From the IMG/VR virus record IMGVR_UViG_3300049847_000049, positions 1-24,287 of that record: a stretch of DNA of 24,287 nucleotides; one strand, written 5' to 3'. This DNA is from a virus. Shown in pieces: positions 1 through 7,336 of this stretch. A program made the position numbers and the translations under genes. A model generated the notes under the pieces. The model was not told where the DNA came from. It searched no databases and saw only the letters and a list, made by a program, of their open reading frames with translations. Within the stretch, counting starts at the first letter, position 1; each line of letters starts with the position of its first letter.

Positions 1-505
1 TAACTACGCCCAGGATGAAAGCGTTCATGTCCGACCTGTCGGCACCCTTGTAGATAAGCGATGCCTTGCACTTAACGCACTCAGCCACCGGAGTTCCGGT
101 CGAGAGGTAACGAAGCCGGACACTACCGACTCGGAGGTAACCTTCGCTGTCCGTGTAGACGTTAAGCGCACGGTCGCCCATGCTGTAGAGCAGGTTGTAG
201 TCGATGACCTGCATGAACGTTCCCTCGACACTTACGGTGTGGACAGGCTCGTCGCCCAACGTAAGAGCCACGACGTTACCGAGGTACTGCTCAAGCGTGA
301 TAGTGGACGAACCGTCGTCCTTGACGTTGTGCTCGTTGTCCGCCCGAGACACAACGGAGGTAAGCGAGACGTAAGCGTCCTCGTTGTTCTCTCGCGTCAA
401 GTACGTCTCGAAGCGCGGGTCGTTGCACTCTACGTAGTCAGCCTGGATGACGAACTCCGCAGCGATTTGGTTGGCGTCGTGCTCCGTGCTTGTGATGGTG
501 CGCAT
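1..505 (-). CDS. Hypothetical protein, 3' end cut by window edge
   Basis: This leftward reading frame has an ATG at 505-503 and stays open for 168 codons to the window edge with no stop, so the C-terminus is missing. A good ribosome site, AGGAG, lies at 516-512, six bases before the ATG. Codon choice (GTC, AAC, CTT, TCG, ACG) looks like a real gene, and the opposite strand reading at 239-580 is its shadow. The translation begins MRTITSTEHDANQIAAEF. It is acidic and mostly polar, with a CxxC pair at residues 143 and 146 that could be half of a zinc-binding site completed outside the window. I do not recognise the family. It is transcribed away from the structural operon, so it probably belongs to the early or middle (replication/takeover) arm of the phage. 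Confidence 0.8.
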   Translation of the reverse strand, partial: MRTITSTEHDANQIAAEFVIQADYVECNDPRFETYLTRENNEDAYVSLTSVVSRADNEHNVKDDGSSTITLEQYLGNVVALTLGDEPVHTVSVEGTFMQVIDYNLLYSMGDRALNVYTDSEGYLRVGSVRLRYLSTGTPVAECVKCKASLIYKGADRSDMNAFILGVV

Positions 506-607
506 GATGAACTCCTAAGCGATAGTCGAAAGCAGTCAAGAGTCTTTGCTCTTGATCTTGGTCTTTCGCCGAATGCTTAAGTAGTGGAGTAGTGAGAGGG
601 CAACTTG

Positions 608-673
608 TCCTTTCGGTGTGTTATTCCTGCTTCCGAGGAACGAGGAAGCGTTAAGGAATATCCACCGAAAGGA
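608..673. other. Long imperfect hairpin
   Basis: Outer arms TCCTTTCGGTG (608-618) and CACCGAAAGGA (663-673) are perfect 11-bp complements. Inside, ATTCCTGCTTCC (623-634) pairs with GGAAGC (644-649) and AGGAAT (654-659), interrupted only by a four-base bulge GTTA. The loop is nine bases. The internal loop between outer and inner stems is TGTT on one side and ATC on the other. There is no T-tract after either arm, so it does not look like a simple terminator. A leader-RNA structure or processing site is more likely, on whichever strand is transcribed. Confidence 0.75.
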
Positions 674-674
674 T

Positions 675-700
675 AGGTTGAGGCGCCCTAGCGCCGACCT
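675..700. other. Small GC-rich hairpin
   Basis: GGCGC (682-686) and GCGCC (691-695) enclose a CCTA loop. The stem is extended across a small internal loop by AGGT (675-678) with ACCT (697-700). It begins two bases after the larger hairpin ends, so the two would stack side by side in RNA. Confidence 0.55.
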
Positions 701-755
701 CTTACTACGTAGCGACTATATTGAGAGGCAGAAAAGACTGAGAGAGAGATTGTGA

Positions 756-816
756 GTGGCGGGCATGGATTGATAAGCGACACGCACTATCGTCGCTTAT
801 CAAGACCTGCGGCCAC
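756..816. other. Hairpin with perfect 12-bp core stem
   Basis: TTGATAAGCGAC (770-781) and GTCGCTTATCAA (792-803) are perfect complements around a ten-base loop. GTGGC (756-760) and GCCAC (812-816) add an outer stem across an imperfect internal region. It could be a cruciform or operator in DNA or a structured element in leader RNA. I checked it for tRNA features and found none. Confidence 0.75.
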
Positions 817-943
817 GCCCCCTAATACCAAAGTAGGACTGAGCATAGTAGGAGAGCGAGCATTGCTTACGTACTTAGAAGAACTGCCGGCGTTAACTTA
901 ATATTCGCGTTAATACTTAGCCCACTTTCCAGGCGAGTACGAT

Positions 944-952
944 TGATATACT
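944..952 (+). promoter_or_regulatory. Possible extended -10 promoter (plus strand)
   Basis: TGATATACT at 944-952 fits an extended -10 (TGn followed by TATACT). No good -35 lies 16-18 bases upstream. If active it would give a leader of about 250 bases ahead of the first late gene. Tentative. Confidence 0.25.
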
Positions 953-1136
953 GGGTGCTGCTTACTATCGTACTGCTGGTAGGTAAGGTGTGTCTGTCTA
1001 TAGGGGTGTGCCTTCGTACCTTAGCGTAAGTATGTGTGGTGTCGGTAGGCCCCACGTCGCTACTGCATGTCGTGTACGTAAGTTCACGTAAAGTACAGAG
1101 CGTAGCGGGGGACCCGTGCCCAATATTATTTTTTAG

Positions 1137-1158
1137 CACTAGTATACCACTAGTATAC
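1137..1158. repeat. Tandem 11-bp direct repeat, probable operator
   Basis: CACTAGTATAC occurs twice back to back (1137-1147 and 1148-1158). Each copy contains the palindromes ACTAGT and GTATAC, and the 11-bp period places both on the same face of the helix. The repeat sits 20 bases upstream of the late promoter -35 box. On the minus strand it contains TATACT, one copy preceded by TGG (1149-1141), which would be an extended -10 for leftward transcription. This is a natural place for a regulator to choose between the two directions. Confidence 0.55.
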
Positions 1159-1178
1159 CTACTTCCGTAAGCATTGAC

Positions 1179-1207
1179 TTGCGCTTTACGCCTCTTTCAC
1201 CTACACT
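1179..1207 (+). promoter_or_regulatory. Late-operon promoter for a leaderless transcript
   Basis: TTGCGC (1179-1184), a 17-base spacer and TACACT (1202-1207) form a sigma-70-like promoter. The first ATG of the operon is at 1215, seven bases after the -10 box, so transcription would begin at or next to the start codon. No ribosome site precedes that ATG, which fits a leaderless mRNA, a common arrangement in actinobacteria. A similar arrangement (TTGCAT, 17 bases, TACGCT) precedes the minus-strand gene at 24127. Confidence 0.55.
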
Positions 1208-1214
1208 TAGACTC

Positions 1215-1745
1215 ATGCCCCCCACTAAGGCTACGCTGCCTATTGAGGAGTCTCCCGTACGCGCGTTACGTGGTGACTACACTCAAGCGCAGTTTGCTAA
1301 CATCGTTGGGATTACGCGCATGGCTCTCTTACGATTTGAGCAAGCCTGTATTCCCGAACCATCACTTAAACTGAAGCCCTTTATTGCCGAAGGCTTACCT
1401 TGGGAAGCATTCGTTGAGGACTATCACGCCTACCAAGTATCACGACGACAATCTAACTACGGCATCTTAGATGACAGCCACCAATTTTCTCCAGGTTTAC
1501 GTGCCGAGGCTCACTTACACCCACTACAGGAGTGGATCAATGCTTCCCACAGTACCAGCCTTACACAAATCTGCGTCGCTCTCTGTGTACATTTACCCAC
1601 TATGTACCGATTCCTTAACGGACCTCACCCAAGTTTACCCCCAGAGTCCTTCTTAGATGCCCTTACCGACAGCGGTTACAAGTCCAGTGTAATTACTGAC
1701 TTCATGCTTGCTTACGCCGAGTGGAGGTCACGTTATGGCTCTTAG
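1215..1745 (+). CDS. DNA-binding protein with two HTH-like segments
   Basis: The protein is 176 residues from ATG 1215. An in-frame TTG at 1179 is rejected because the -10 box lies inside that extension. Residues 23-44 (from TQAQFANIVGI to ALLRFEQ) match the XRE/Cro-type helix-turn-helix pattern. A second HTH-like stretch lies at about 115-136 (SLTQICVALCVHLPTMYRFL). It is the first gene of the rightward operon and overlaps the small terminase gene by 11 bases. It could be an autoregulator acting on the tandem repeat at 1137-1158, or a partner of the packaging terminase. The HTH assignment is by eye and the role is inference. Confidence 0.7.
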   Translation: MPPTKATLPIEESPVRALRGDYTQAQFANIVGITRMALLRFEQACIPEPSLKLKPFIAEGLPWEAFVEDYHAYQVSRRQSNYGILDDSHQFSPGLRAEAHLHPLQEWINASHSTSLTQICVALCVHLPTMYRFLNGPHPSLPPESFLDALTDSGYKSSVITDFMLAYAEWRSRYGS

Positions 1746-2487
1746 CGACCAGCAAGAAGAGTTCCTTAACTTTCTAGAGCAGTACTGGTTTGAGTACGGG
1801 CTTATCCCTACTGCTGACCGGGCTGTAGAGTTAGGCATTCCTACCGACCTTTATACTGAGTCATTTAAGAGCGCAGAATTTCGTAAGGACTGCTTAGACC
1901 GCGGCATTAGTCTACGAGGGCTGCCTGTAGTGGGCCAAGGCACTAAGGCCGAGTGGCAGAACTACATGCTTACCGAAGAGCAACTTACTATTGCCAACGT
2001 ACTTATGGACATTACTGACAGCCGATCCGCTAAGAAGAAGTTACAGGATATGGGCATCAGTACGGCTAAGTACCAAGCCCACCTTAAAGACCCAGGTTTC
2101 CAGAACTACATTCGGGCTAGGTCTGAGAACGCCTTAGGTGACAACCAGCACGAAGCACACCTTGCTCTTATTGACCGAGTGCGCTCTGGCGACATTGGTG
2201 CCATTAAGTATTTTAATGAGTTAACTGGTAGGTACGTCCAAGCACGCGACTCTGCTAATGGACTTGACGTTACAATGATTCTGATTAGGACTCTTGAGAT
2301 TATTCAACGTTTCGTTACTGACGCAGCGGTTCAAGAGGCTATTGCCCAAGAGTTCCTTAAGTTATCGGAACCTGGTGCGTTAGCCCCCATTGGCTTAACT
2401 ACCACTAAGCCTAAGGTTATCGCAGGAACTACGATTAGTTCGGCTACCTCGTCTAGCCCTGTAGGGGAAGGAGTGAGTGACCTATAA
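1735..2487 (+). CDS. terS: Terminase small subunit (probable)
   Basis: The protein is 250 residues. ATG 1735 is chosen because GGAGG at 1723-1727 lies seven bases upstream, although the frame is open to a TTG at 1708. The middle region contains the pattern of phage small terminases: an HTH segment (SAKKKLQDMGISTAKYQAHL) followed by FQNYIRAR, then a helical segment ending GAIKYFNELTGRYV. The C-terminus is Thr/Ser-rich and probably flexible. Small terminases bind the packaging signal, form a ring and hand DNA to the large subunit. Its position two genes upstream of the large terminase supports the call. The family assignment is from memory of such sequences. Confidence 0.72.
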   Translation: MALSDQQEEFLNFLEQYWFEYGLIPTADRAVELGIPTDLYTESFKSAEFRKDCLDRGISLRGLPVVGQGTKAEWQNYMLTEEQLTIANVLMDITDSRSAKKKLQDMGISTAKYQAHLKDPGFQNYIRARSENALGDNQHEAHLALIDRVRSGDIGAIKYFNELTGRYVQARDSANGLDVTMILIRTLEIIQRFVTDAAVQEAIAQEFLKLSEPGALAPIGLTTTKPKVIAGTTISSATSSSPVGEGVSDL

Positions 2488-3062
2488 TGTCCGAAGGCTT
2501 TGACCGCTTAGAAGGCTTCAATAATAGGCCTGACATTAACAAGTCAATTCACGACCACCTGTACGACGACCTAGACAACTCACCAGACGCTCACCACCAC
2601 TCTCTAGGGTTCTCTCCAAACCAAGCGGTCTCCTACCCCTTGGCAAAAGAGAGGTTTGACGATCTTTATGCTGCTCCGTGGCAAGATTACGTTCCAACGT
2701 TTACAGGTTGGACTGGTGGAACCTACACTAGAAGTGGACGATTTACTAAGCGTGGAACTACTATAGATTACTGGGCATCAGTAGAGATCCTTACTATGCC
2801 TTCTGTTATTGATACACCTGTAATCGGCCTACCAGAAGCAGGACATAACCCTAACTACGGAACGCACAATGCACGAATTCTTGATTTAGGATCAGCAAAC
2901 TATTTAGCAGTATCTATTGCTGACGTGACTAACCCCTGGGTATCTCTGTTTCGTGTCTCTCTTGCCACTACTGCTTATGCTCTTATTACCTCTACAGCCC
3001 CGCACACTTGGGCTGTAGGAGACATTATGTTTATTAACGGCTCTTATGAGACGGCGGCCTAG
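2487..3062 (+). CDS. Fibre- or capsid-surface-like protein
   Basis: The protein is 191 residues, translationally coupled to the terminase small subunit (TAATG overlap at 2485-2489). The N-terminal third is acidic and His-rich (DAHHHSLG near residues 34-41). From about residue 66 the sequence reads WQDYVPTFTGWTGGTYTRSG and continues with RGTTIDYWASVEI, the pattern of beta-sandwich head-fibre or tail-fibre tips in phages of Gram-positive bacteria. Such domains display on the virion and may bind cell-surface sugar. It sits between the two terminase genes, an odd place for a surface protein. Whether it decorates the capsid or the tail cannot be told from sequence. Confidence 0.6.
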   Translation: MSEGFDRLEGFNNRPDINKSIHDHLYDDLDNSPDAHHHSLGFSPNQAVSYPLAKERFDDLYAAPWQDYVPTFTGWTGGTYTRSGRFTKRGTTIDYWASVEILTMPSVIDTPVIGLPEAGHNPNYGTHNARILDLGSANYLAVSIADVTNPWVSLFRVSLATTAYALITSTAPHTWAVGDIMFINGSYETAA

Positions 3063-3065
3063 TCA

Positions 3066-4628
3066 ATGGTTGCTAAGAAGAAGCAAACAGAACTTGACTC
3101 TCCTCAAGCAGTATTTAGATTACTTGGTGAGAAGTTAAAGGCCGGGTCTAGTCGCCCTAACATTTGGGGGTACAGTCCTCATGCAAAGCAAGTCCAGTTC
3201 CATAGTAGTGATGCAAGAATCCGCCTCTACATTGGTGGTAACCGATCGGGCAAGACTACGGGCGGAATCGTCGAAGATATTTGGTGGCTCACAGGGCGTC
3301 ATCCTTACCGTAAGGTGCCTGAAGGTCCGATTCGTGGGCGTATCGCCACGGTTGACTTTACCAACGGTCTTGAGAAGATTATCTTGCCAGAATTTGCCCG
3401 ATGGATCGCACCAAGTGACCTTATTAATGGCTCATGGGAAGATTCATATGATAAGCAACTCAGGACACTCACACTAGCGAACGACTCCTTTGTAGAGTTT
3501 ATGTCGTACGACCAGGACCTCGATAAGTTCGCTGGTACTAGTCGTCACTTCATTCACTTTGACGAGGAGCCTCCCGAGGCTATTTACGTAGAAAATAAGG
3601 CACGCCTGCTTGATACAGGTGGTAGCCACTGGTTTACCATGACCCCTGTAGATGGTATGACATGGATTTACGATGAAGTTTACGAGCCCGGTATGCGTGG
3701 CGAAAACGGCATCGAAGTTATTGAAGTAGATATGACAGAGAACCCCTACCTTTCTTCTGTAGAGGTAGGGCTGTTTATTGACGGGCTTAGTGAGGAAGAG
3801 AAGAACTCTAGGGTTCACGGTAAGTTCATCCAACTTGGTGGATTAATTTACAAGAACTTTGACCCTACCCCCGGAGGTTTACATGTCCTCAAGGAGTATC
3901 ACGACCCGCCTAAAGACCATGTTTGGATTCTCAGCCTCGACCACGGATTTAACAACCCGACTTGCGCCCTATGGCATTCGATCGACCCCGACGGTAGACT
4001 CCTTACATTTAAGGAGCACTACCAAACAGGATGGACGATTGACAAGCACGCCGAGCACATTCATAAGGTCAACAAGCAACTCGGGCGCGGGCCAGACATT
4101 CTTATTGCCGATCCATCAATTAGAAATACAGACCCGATTACCGGTACGTCGATCCACGAAGAATACGTGAAGTATGGCTTGCCGTTTATGTTTGCAAATA
4201 ACGATGTAGCCGCCGGCCTTATCCGTACTGCTAAGTACATGGAGCCCCGTAAGGACGGGAAGGCCATGTGGCACGTAACGCAAAACTGTACTAACTTAAT
4301 TCGTGAGGCTCAGCGTTATAAGTGGAAGACGTACTCATCTAAGAAGATGCAGTCACAGTCTAACGCTTTCGACCAGCCTCATAAGAAGGACGATCACGCA
4401 ATGGATTCTTTACGGTATGCCATTATGTCTCGTCCTGAACTTACGTCGGAATTCCAAGCACGTAAGGATTACGTTGCAGATGAGTTCCAGGAAATGCTAG
4501 GATACCCTCAGCCAGAGGGACTAGAGGTACAAGCAGACCCGTTCAGAGTAGTGGGTCAGCCTAACAGTGAGTATGCCAAATTAGACAACTCTTGGGCATA
4601 CGATGAGTTTTTAGGTGGAGAATACTGA
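3066..4628 (+). CDS. terL: Terminase large subunit
   Basis: The protein is 520 residues, the usual size. It is the ATP-driven packaging motor and nuclease acting at the portal. Walker A is GGNRSGKT at residues 57-64. Walker B is FIHFDEE at 162-168, giving the catalytic glutamate. The coupling segment is FTMTP at 190-194. The C-terminal RNase H-like nuclease shows the expected acidic residues: D292 in SLDHGFN, D349 in LIADPS, and D442/D443/D447 in KKDDHAMDSLRY. The start ATG at 3066 lies three bases after the upstream stop. The gene overlaps the next by one base. All catalytic motifs are intact. Confidence 0.95.
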   Translation: MVAKKKQTELDSPQAVFRLLGEKLKAGSSRPNIWGYSPHAKQVQFHSSDARIRLYIGGNRSGKTTGGIVEDIWWLTGRHPYRKVPEGPIRGRIATVDFTNGLEKIILPEFARWIAPSDLINGSWEDSYDKQLRTLTLANDSFVEFMSYDQDLDKFAGTSRHFIHFDEEPPEAIYVENKARLLDTGGSHWFTMTPVDGMTWIYDEVYEPGMRGENGIEVIEVDMTENPYLSSVEVGLFIDGLSEEEKNSRVHGKFIQLGGLIYKNFDPTPGGLHVLKEYHDPPKDHVWILSLDHGFNNPTCALWHSIDPDGRLLTFKEHYQTGWTIDKHAEHIHKVNKQLGRGPDILIADPSIRNTDPITGTSIHEEYVKYGLPFMFANNDVAAGLIRTAKYMEPRKDGKAMWHVTQNCTNLIREAQRYKWKTYSSKKMQSQSNAFDQPHKKDDHAMDSLRYAIMSRPELTSEFQARKDYVADEFQEMLGYPQPEGLEVQADPFRVVGQPNSEYAKLDNSWAYDEFLGGEY

Positions 4629-5143
4629 TGGAATCTATGGCTGATCCCTCGGGCAAGTATCAGCGAGTTTCTTCTGGCGAAATGCAATTACCTGCATGTT
4701 GCGCTGGTTGCGGCAAGACTGAACAGTACGAGGGTTTTGTTGACACTAAGATTGATGTTTCGTTTCACGGCGTAATTTACTTTTGCTGTGACTGCGCTTT
4801 TGAGATGACTACGGTTTTCCCAGAAGCACCGTACCACACGATGCGTAATCGCATCCTTATGTTAGAAGCAGATGTTGTTGCAAAGGATGCCGAAATCGCA
4901 TCGTTAGGAAGGGCTTTAGATGGAGTTACTGCTGCTCGTCTTAGTGATCGTGGCGTTACTGTTATTGGTGACACTGTTATCGGTGCTGATGTACCGGCAG
5001 AGTCGGAGCCACAACTCGCTCTTAGTCTCGATGCTAACGAGACAGGAGCAGACGTCGCAGAGCCTACTGAATCAGTTACGGACGCAGGACCCGTACACGT
5101 TACTAAGTCTGCAAAGCGCGACGATCCCATCATTAGCCTCTAA
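4628..5143 (+). CDS. Putative zinc-binding protein with coiled-coil segment
   Basis: The protein is 171 residues, starting at the ATG that overlaps the terminase stop (TGATG). GGTGGAG seven bases upstream serves as ribosome site. Two cysteine pairs, CCAGC at about residues 24-28 and CCDC at about 53-56, look like a four-cysteine zinc site. A helical, possibly coiled-coil stretch follows (MRNRILMLEADVVAKDAEIASL), then an acidic, low-complexity tail. The function is unknown. Its last 223 bases are shared with an ORF in another frame (4920-5285). In that shared part the codon choice of this frame (GTT, ACT, GCT, CGT) is the typical one for the phage, so this frame is the safer of the two. Confidence 0.7.
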   Translation: MESMADPSGKYQRVSSGEMQLPACCAGCGKTEQYEGFVDTKIDVSFHGVIYFCCDCAFEMTTVFPEAPYHTMRNRILMLEADVVAKDAEIASLGRALDGVTAARLSDRGVTVIGDTVIGADVPAESEPQLALSLDANETGADVAEPTESVTDAGPVHVTKSAKRDDPIISL

Positions 5144-5285
5144 CGGTGTAACTGAGCAGTACGTCCCTATGGACGATAATGCTGAGTACGCTAGGTTTGC
5201 CGGTGGTGTAGGGGATGAACTTACGCAGGAAGATATTGAGGCGTTTGGCTTCCCTGTAGTGTATGAGAGTGAGGCTGAGCGTTAA
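4920..5285 (+). CDS. Putative single-pass membrane protein, overlapping gene
   Basis: This 121-residue frame starts inside the preceding gene and ends on the A of the portal ATG (TAATG). AGGAAGGG at 4906-4913, six bases before ATG 4920, is a plausible ribosome site. Residues 1-24 are almost entirely hydrophobic (MELLLLVLVIVALLLLV), followed by a basic YRQSRS segment, a Gln/Thr-rich helix and an acidic C-terminus. Bases 5144-5285 are open only in this frame, so at least the last 47 codons are probably translated. Caution: other shifted frames in this phage also give Leu-rich translations because GTT ACT reads as TTA CTG-like codons. Alternatives are a +1 frameshift from the upstream gene or a short gene from ATG 5169. 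Confidence 0.5.
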   Translation: MELLLLVLVIVALLLLVTLLSVLMYRQSRSHNSLLVSMLTRQEQTSQSLLNQLRTQDPYTLLSLQSATIPSLASNGVTEQYVPMDDNAEYARFAGGVGDELTQEDIEAFGFPVVYESEAER

Positions 5286-7336
5286 TGAGCCTTGACCAGC
5301 GACAAGCACAGGATAACGCTAATCAGACGCTCTTAGCATCTATGATTGGTGCTCAGCAGGACCGGGCTATCGCAGCCTGGTTAATGAATGAGTACACTAA
5401 GGCTAAGAACGACCGAGTTCAGACCGAGCGTCAATGGTACATGAACTTAGCGTTCTACTTCGGTAAGCACTACGTTCAGTTTGTTACGCAGAACGCCAGT
5501 GGTAATTTCCAGTTACGTACGCCCGCAGCCCCTCCGTGGCGCGTACGAATGGTTGTTAACAAGGTTCGTGGTATTATTCGCCACGAAACTGCTCGACTGA
5601 CTTCTAACAAGCCGACGTTTACGGTTCTCCCTGCTACTACAGAGGACGAGGACCAAGCAGCGGCCCGTGTAGGAGAGCAAATCTTCGAAGCGGCTTACGC
5701 TGATAAGCACGTCGGTAAAGTAGTGCGACAAGCTGTCTGGTGGGCCAGTAACTGCGGAACGGGTTTTATCAAGCAGTATTGGGACCCTGACGTTATTGTT
5801 AAGGACGCAGTTGGCCCTAAGGGTGAGCCGCTACGTGGTGACATTATCATTGAGCGCGTCTCTCCCTTTAACATCTTCGTACCAAACTTAGAAGAAGAAG
5901 ATTTACAAAAGCAGCCGTTTGTTATGCACGTCACTACGAAGTCCCCGGACTTTATTAAGGCGACGTACGGCTTAGAGAAGTTACCTACTGTTAAGGCTGA
6001 GATTCCTATTGAGGACTCGTTCCTTAATATGATCGGTGCTAAGAACTCGATGCGCGATCAAGTCGTTGTTATCGAGTGCTGGATTAAGCCTGGCGGTCAC
6101 CGAGACTTTCCTAATGGTGGCTTAGTAACCCTTGTAGGGGGCTACCCTATTCAGGTTATTAAGGAGGGCTTCCCGTACGCACACGGCGACTTCCCCTTCT
6201 ATAAGATTGATATTGTTGCTACTGGCAAGTTTTACGGTGAGTCTAACACTACAGACCTCCTTCCGTTACAGAAGGAGTACAACCGTACTAAGAGCCAGAT
6301 TATTGAAGCCAAAAACTTAATGGCGAAGCCTAGGTTAATGGCCCCTCGGGGTAGCGTTAACGCTAAGCAGATTTCCTCGGAGCCAGGGCAGGTCATCTAC
6401 TACACTCCTGGCTTGAACCCCCCGACTCCGCTTCCGATGGATAGTCTACCACCTTACGTACTGCAAGAGTTGGATAGACTGCAATCGGATATGGATGACA
6501 TTAGTGGTCAGCACGAAATTACACGAGGTAGCAATCCCTCGCAGGTAACCGCTGCTACTGCTATTACGTATCTGCAAGAGCAAGATGATACTAAGCTTGC
6601 TTACGCAGTTGCGTCGATCGAAGAGTCTTTACAAGCCTTAGGTCAGCACTACCTTAAGTTCGTCACTCAGTATTGGGACGTGGCGCGCTTAGTACGTGTA
6701 GTTGGCCGCGATGGTGCTTTCGAAGCACAGCATTGGGCTGGTAACGCTCTCCGCGGTAACACGGACATTCGTGTCCAGAGTGGCTCTGCATTACCCCAAT
6801 CGAAGGCAGCCAGACAAGCATTTGTCATGGACCTTCTTAAGTTGGGTGTAATCCCGCCTGAACTTGCCTTAGAGATTCTCGACGTTGGTGGAATCGATAA
6901 GGTTTACGAGGACTACCTCGTTGATAAGAGGCAAGCAGAGCGTGAGAACCTTAAGATGGCAAGTATTGACCCTATGTTAGCAGTCGAGTTGGTTATGCCT
7001 CCTAAGGACACCACTACTGGTGAGTACCAGATGGACCCTGCTACAGGTCAGCCGGTTCAACCGCCGCCTGTTATGCCGGCTAACACTTGGGATAACCACC
7101 AGGCTCACATTATGGCTCACAACCGATTCCGTAAGACTCAGCAGTTTGAGTTATTACCGGACCCGGTTAAGGCTATTTTTGAGCAGCACGTAATGCTCCA
7201 TCAAATGAGCCTCCAACCCGTTACTGCTACTATGCCTAATGGTCAGCCTGGACCTGACTTACAGTCTGGTGGCGGTGCGGCTCCTGTAGGGGCTCCTCCG
7301 CAACAACAACCACCGGGAGCGATGCCTAATGGCTAA
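5285..7336 (+). CDS. Portal protein
   Basis: The protein is 683 residues, the size of podovirus-type portals. It forms the dodecameric ring at the capsid vertex through which DNA is packaged and ejected. The N-terminal part shows the usual beginning (AWLMNEYTKAKNDR, then ERQWYMNLAFYFGKHY), a central clip/wing region and the conserved helical segment around TDLLPLQKEYNRTKSQIIEA. The segment ISGQHEITRGSNPSQVTAATA resembles portals of the large P22/T7-like type. The C-terminus is Pro/Gln/Gly-rich. It lies downstream of the large terminase and upstream of scaffold and capsid, as expected. It overlaps the next gene by eight bases (ATGGCTAA). Confidence 0.92.
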   Translation: MSLDQRQAQDNANQTLLASMIGAQQDRAIAAWLMNEYTKAKNDRVQTERQWYMNLAFYFGKHYVQFVTQNASGNFQLRTPAAPPWRVRMVVNKVRGIIRHETARLTSNKPTFTVLPATTEDEDQAAARVGEQIFEAAYADKHVGKVVRQAVWWASNCGTGFIKQYWDPDVIVKDAVGPKGEPLRGDIIIERVSPFNIFVPNLEEEDLQKQPFVMHVTTKSPDFIKATYGLEKLPTVKAEIPIEDSFLNMIGAKNSMRDQVVVIECWIKPGGHRDFPNGGLVTLVGGYPIQVIKEGFPYAHGDFPFYKIDIVATGKFYGESNTTDLLPLQKEYNRTKSQIIEAKNLMAKPRLMAPRGSVNAKQISSEPGQVIYYTPGLNPPTPLPMDSLPPYVLQELDRLQSDMDDISGQHEITRGSNPSQVTAATAITYLQEQDDTKLAYAVASIEESLQALGQHYLKFVTQYWDVARLVRVVGRDGAFEAQHWAGNALRGNTDIRVQSGSALPQSKAARQAFVMDLLKLGVIPPELALEILDVGGIDKVYEDYLVDKRQAERENLKMASIDPMLAVELVMPPKDTTTGEYQMDPATGQPVQPPPVMPANTWDNHQAHIMAHNRFRKTQQFELLPDPVKAIFEQHVMLHQMSLQPVTATMPNGQPGPDLQSGGGAAPVGAPPQQQPPGAMPNG

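Larger units (their letters stand above)
506..1214. other. Gene-free divergent control region (about 700 bp)
   Basis: No convincing protein gene or tRNA was found here on either strand. A 90-codon minus-strand frame (1139-867) starts at GTG without a ribosome site and has no gene-like composition. The stretch separates the leftward gene starting at 505 from the rightward operon starting at 1215. It holds three hairpins (608-673, 675-700, 756-816), a tandem 11-bp repeat (1137-1158), several TATACT boxes and the late-operon promoter. The most economical reading is a regulatory region with long structured leader RNA(s). A small RNA gene is also possible. Confidence 0.7.

Noticed and set aside
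239-580. Plus-strand open frame of 113 codons
   Set aside because: It lies antisense to the well-supported minus-strand gene (1-505), lacks a ribosome site and has an Arg/Val-rich shadow composition.
756-816. tRNA or tmRNA-like gene in the structured region
   Set aside because: No T-loop GTTCRA consensus, no anticodon arm of proper size and no acceptor stem could be drawn.
867-1139. Minus-strand open frame of 90 codons in the control region
   Set aside because: GTG start without ribosome site, Thr/Ser-rich translation without gene-like codon choice, and it runs through the promoter-like region.
1174-1179. TTGACT as the -35 of the late promoter
   Set aside because: It is 22 bases from the TACACT box, too far. 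TTGCGC at 1179-1184 has the proper 17-base spacing.
2457-2467. Recurring CCTGTAGGGG motif (also near 7283, 14416 and 23975)
   Set aside because: All but the terminator copy are in-frame Pro-Val-Gly codons, so codon preference explains it. A Chi-like role cannot be argued without whole-genome counts.
3474-3833. Minus-strand open frame of 119 codons
   Set aside because: It is antisense to the large terminase, whose motifs are intact over this stretch, and it has no initiation signals.
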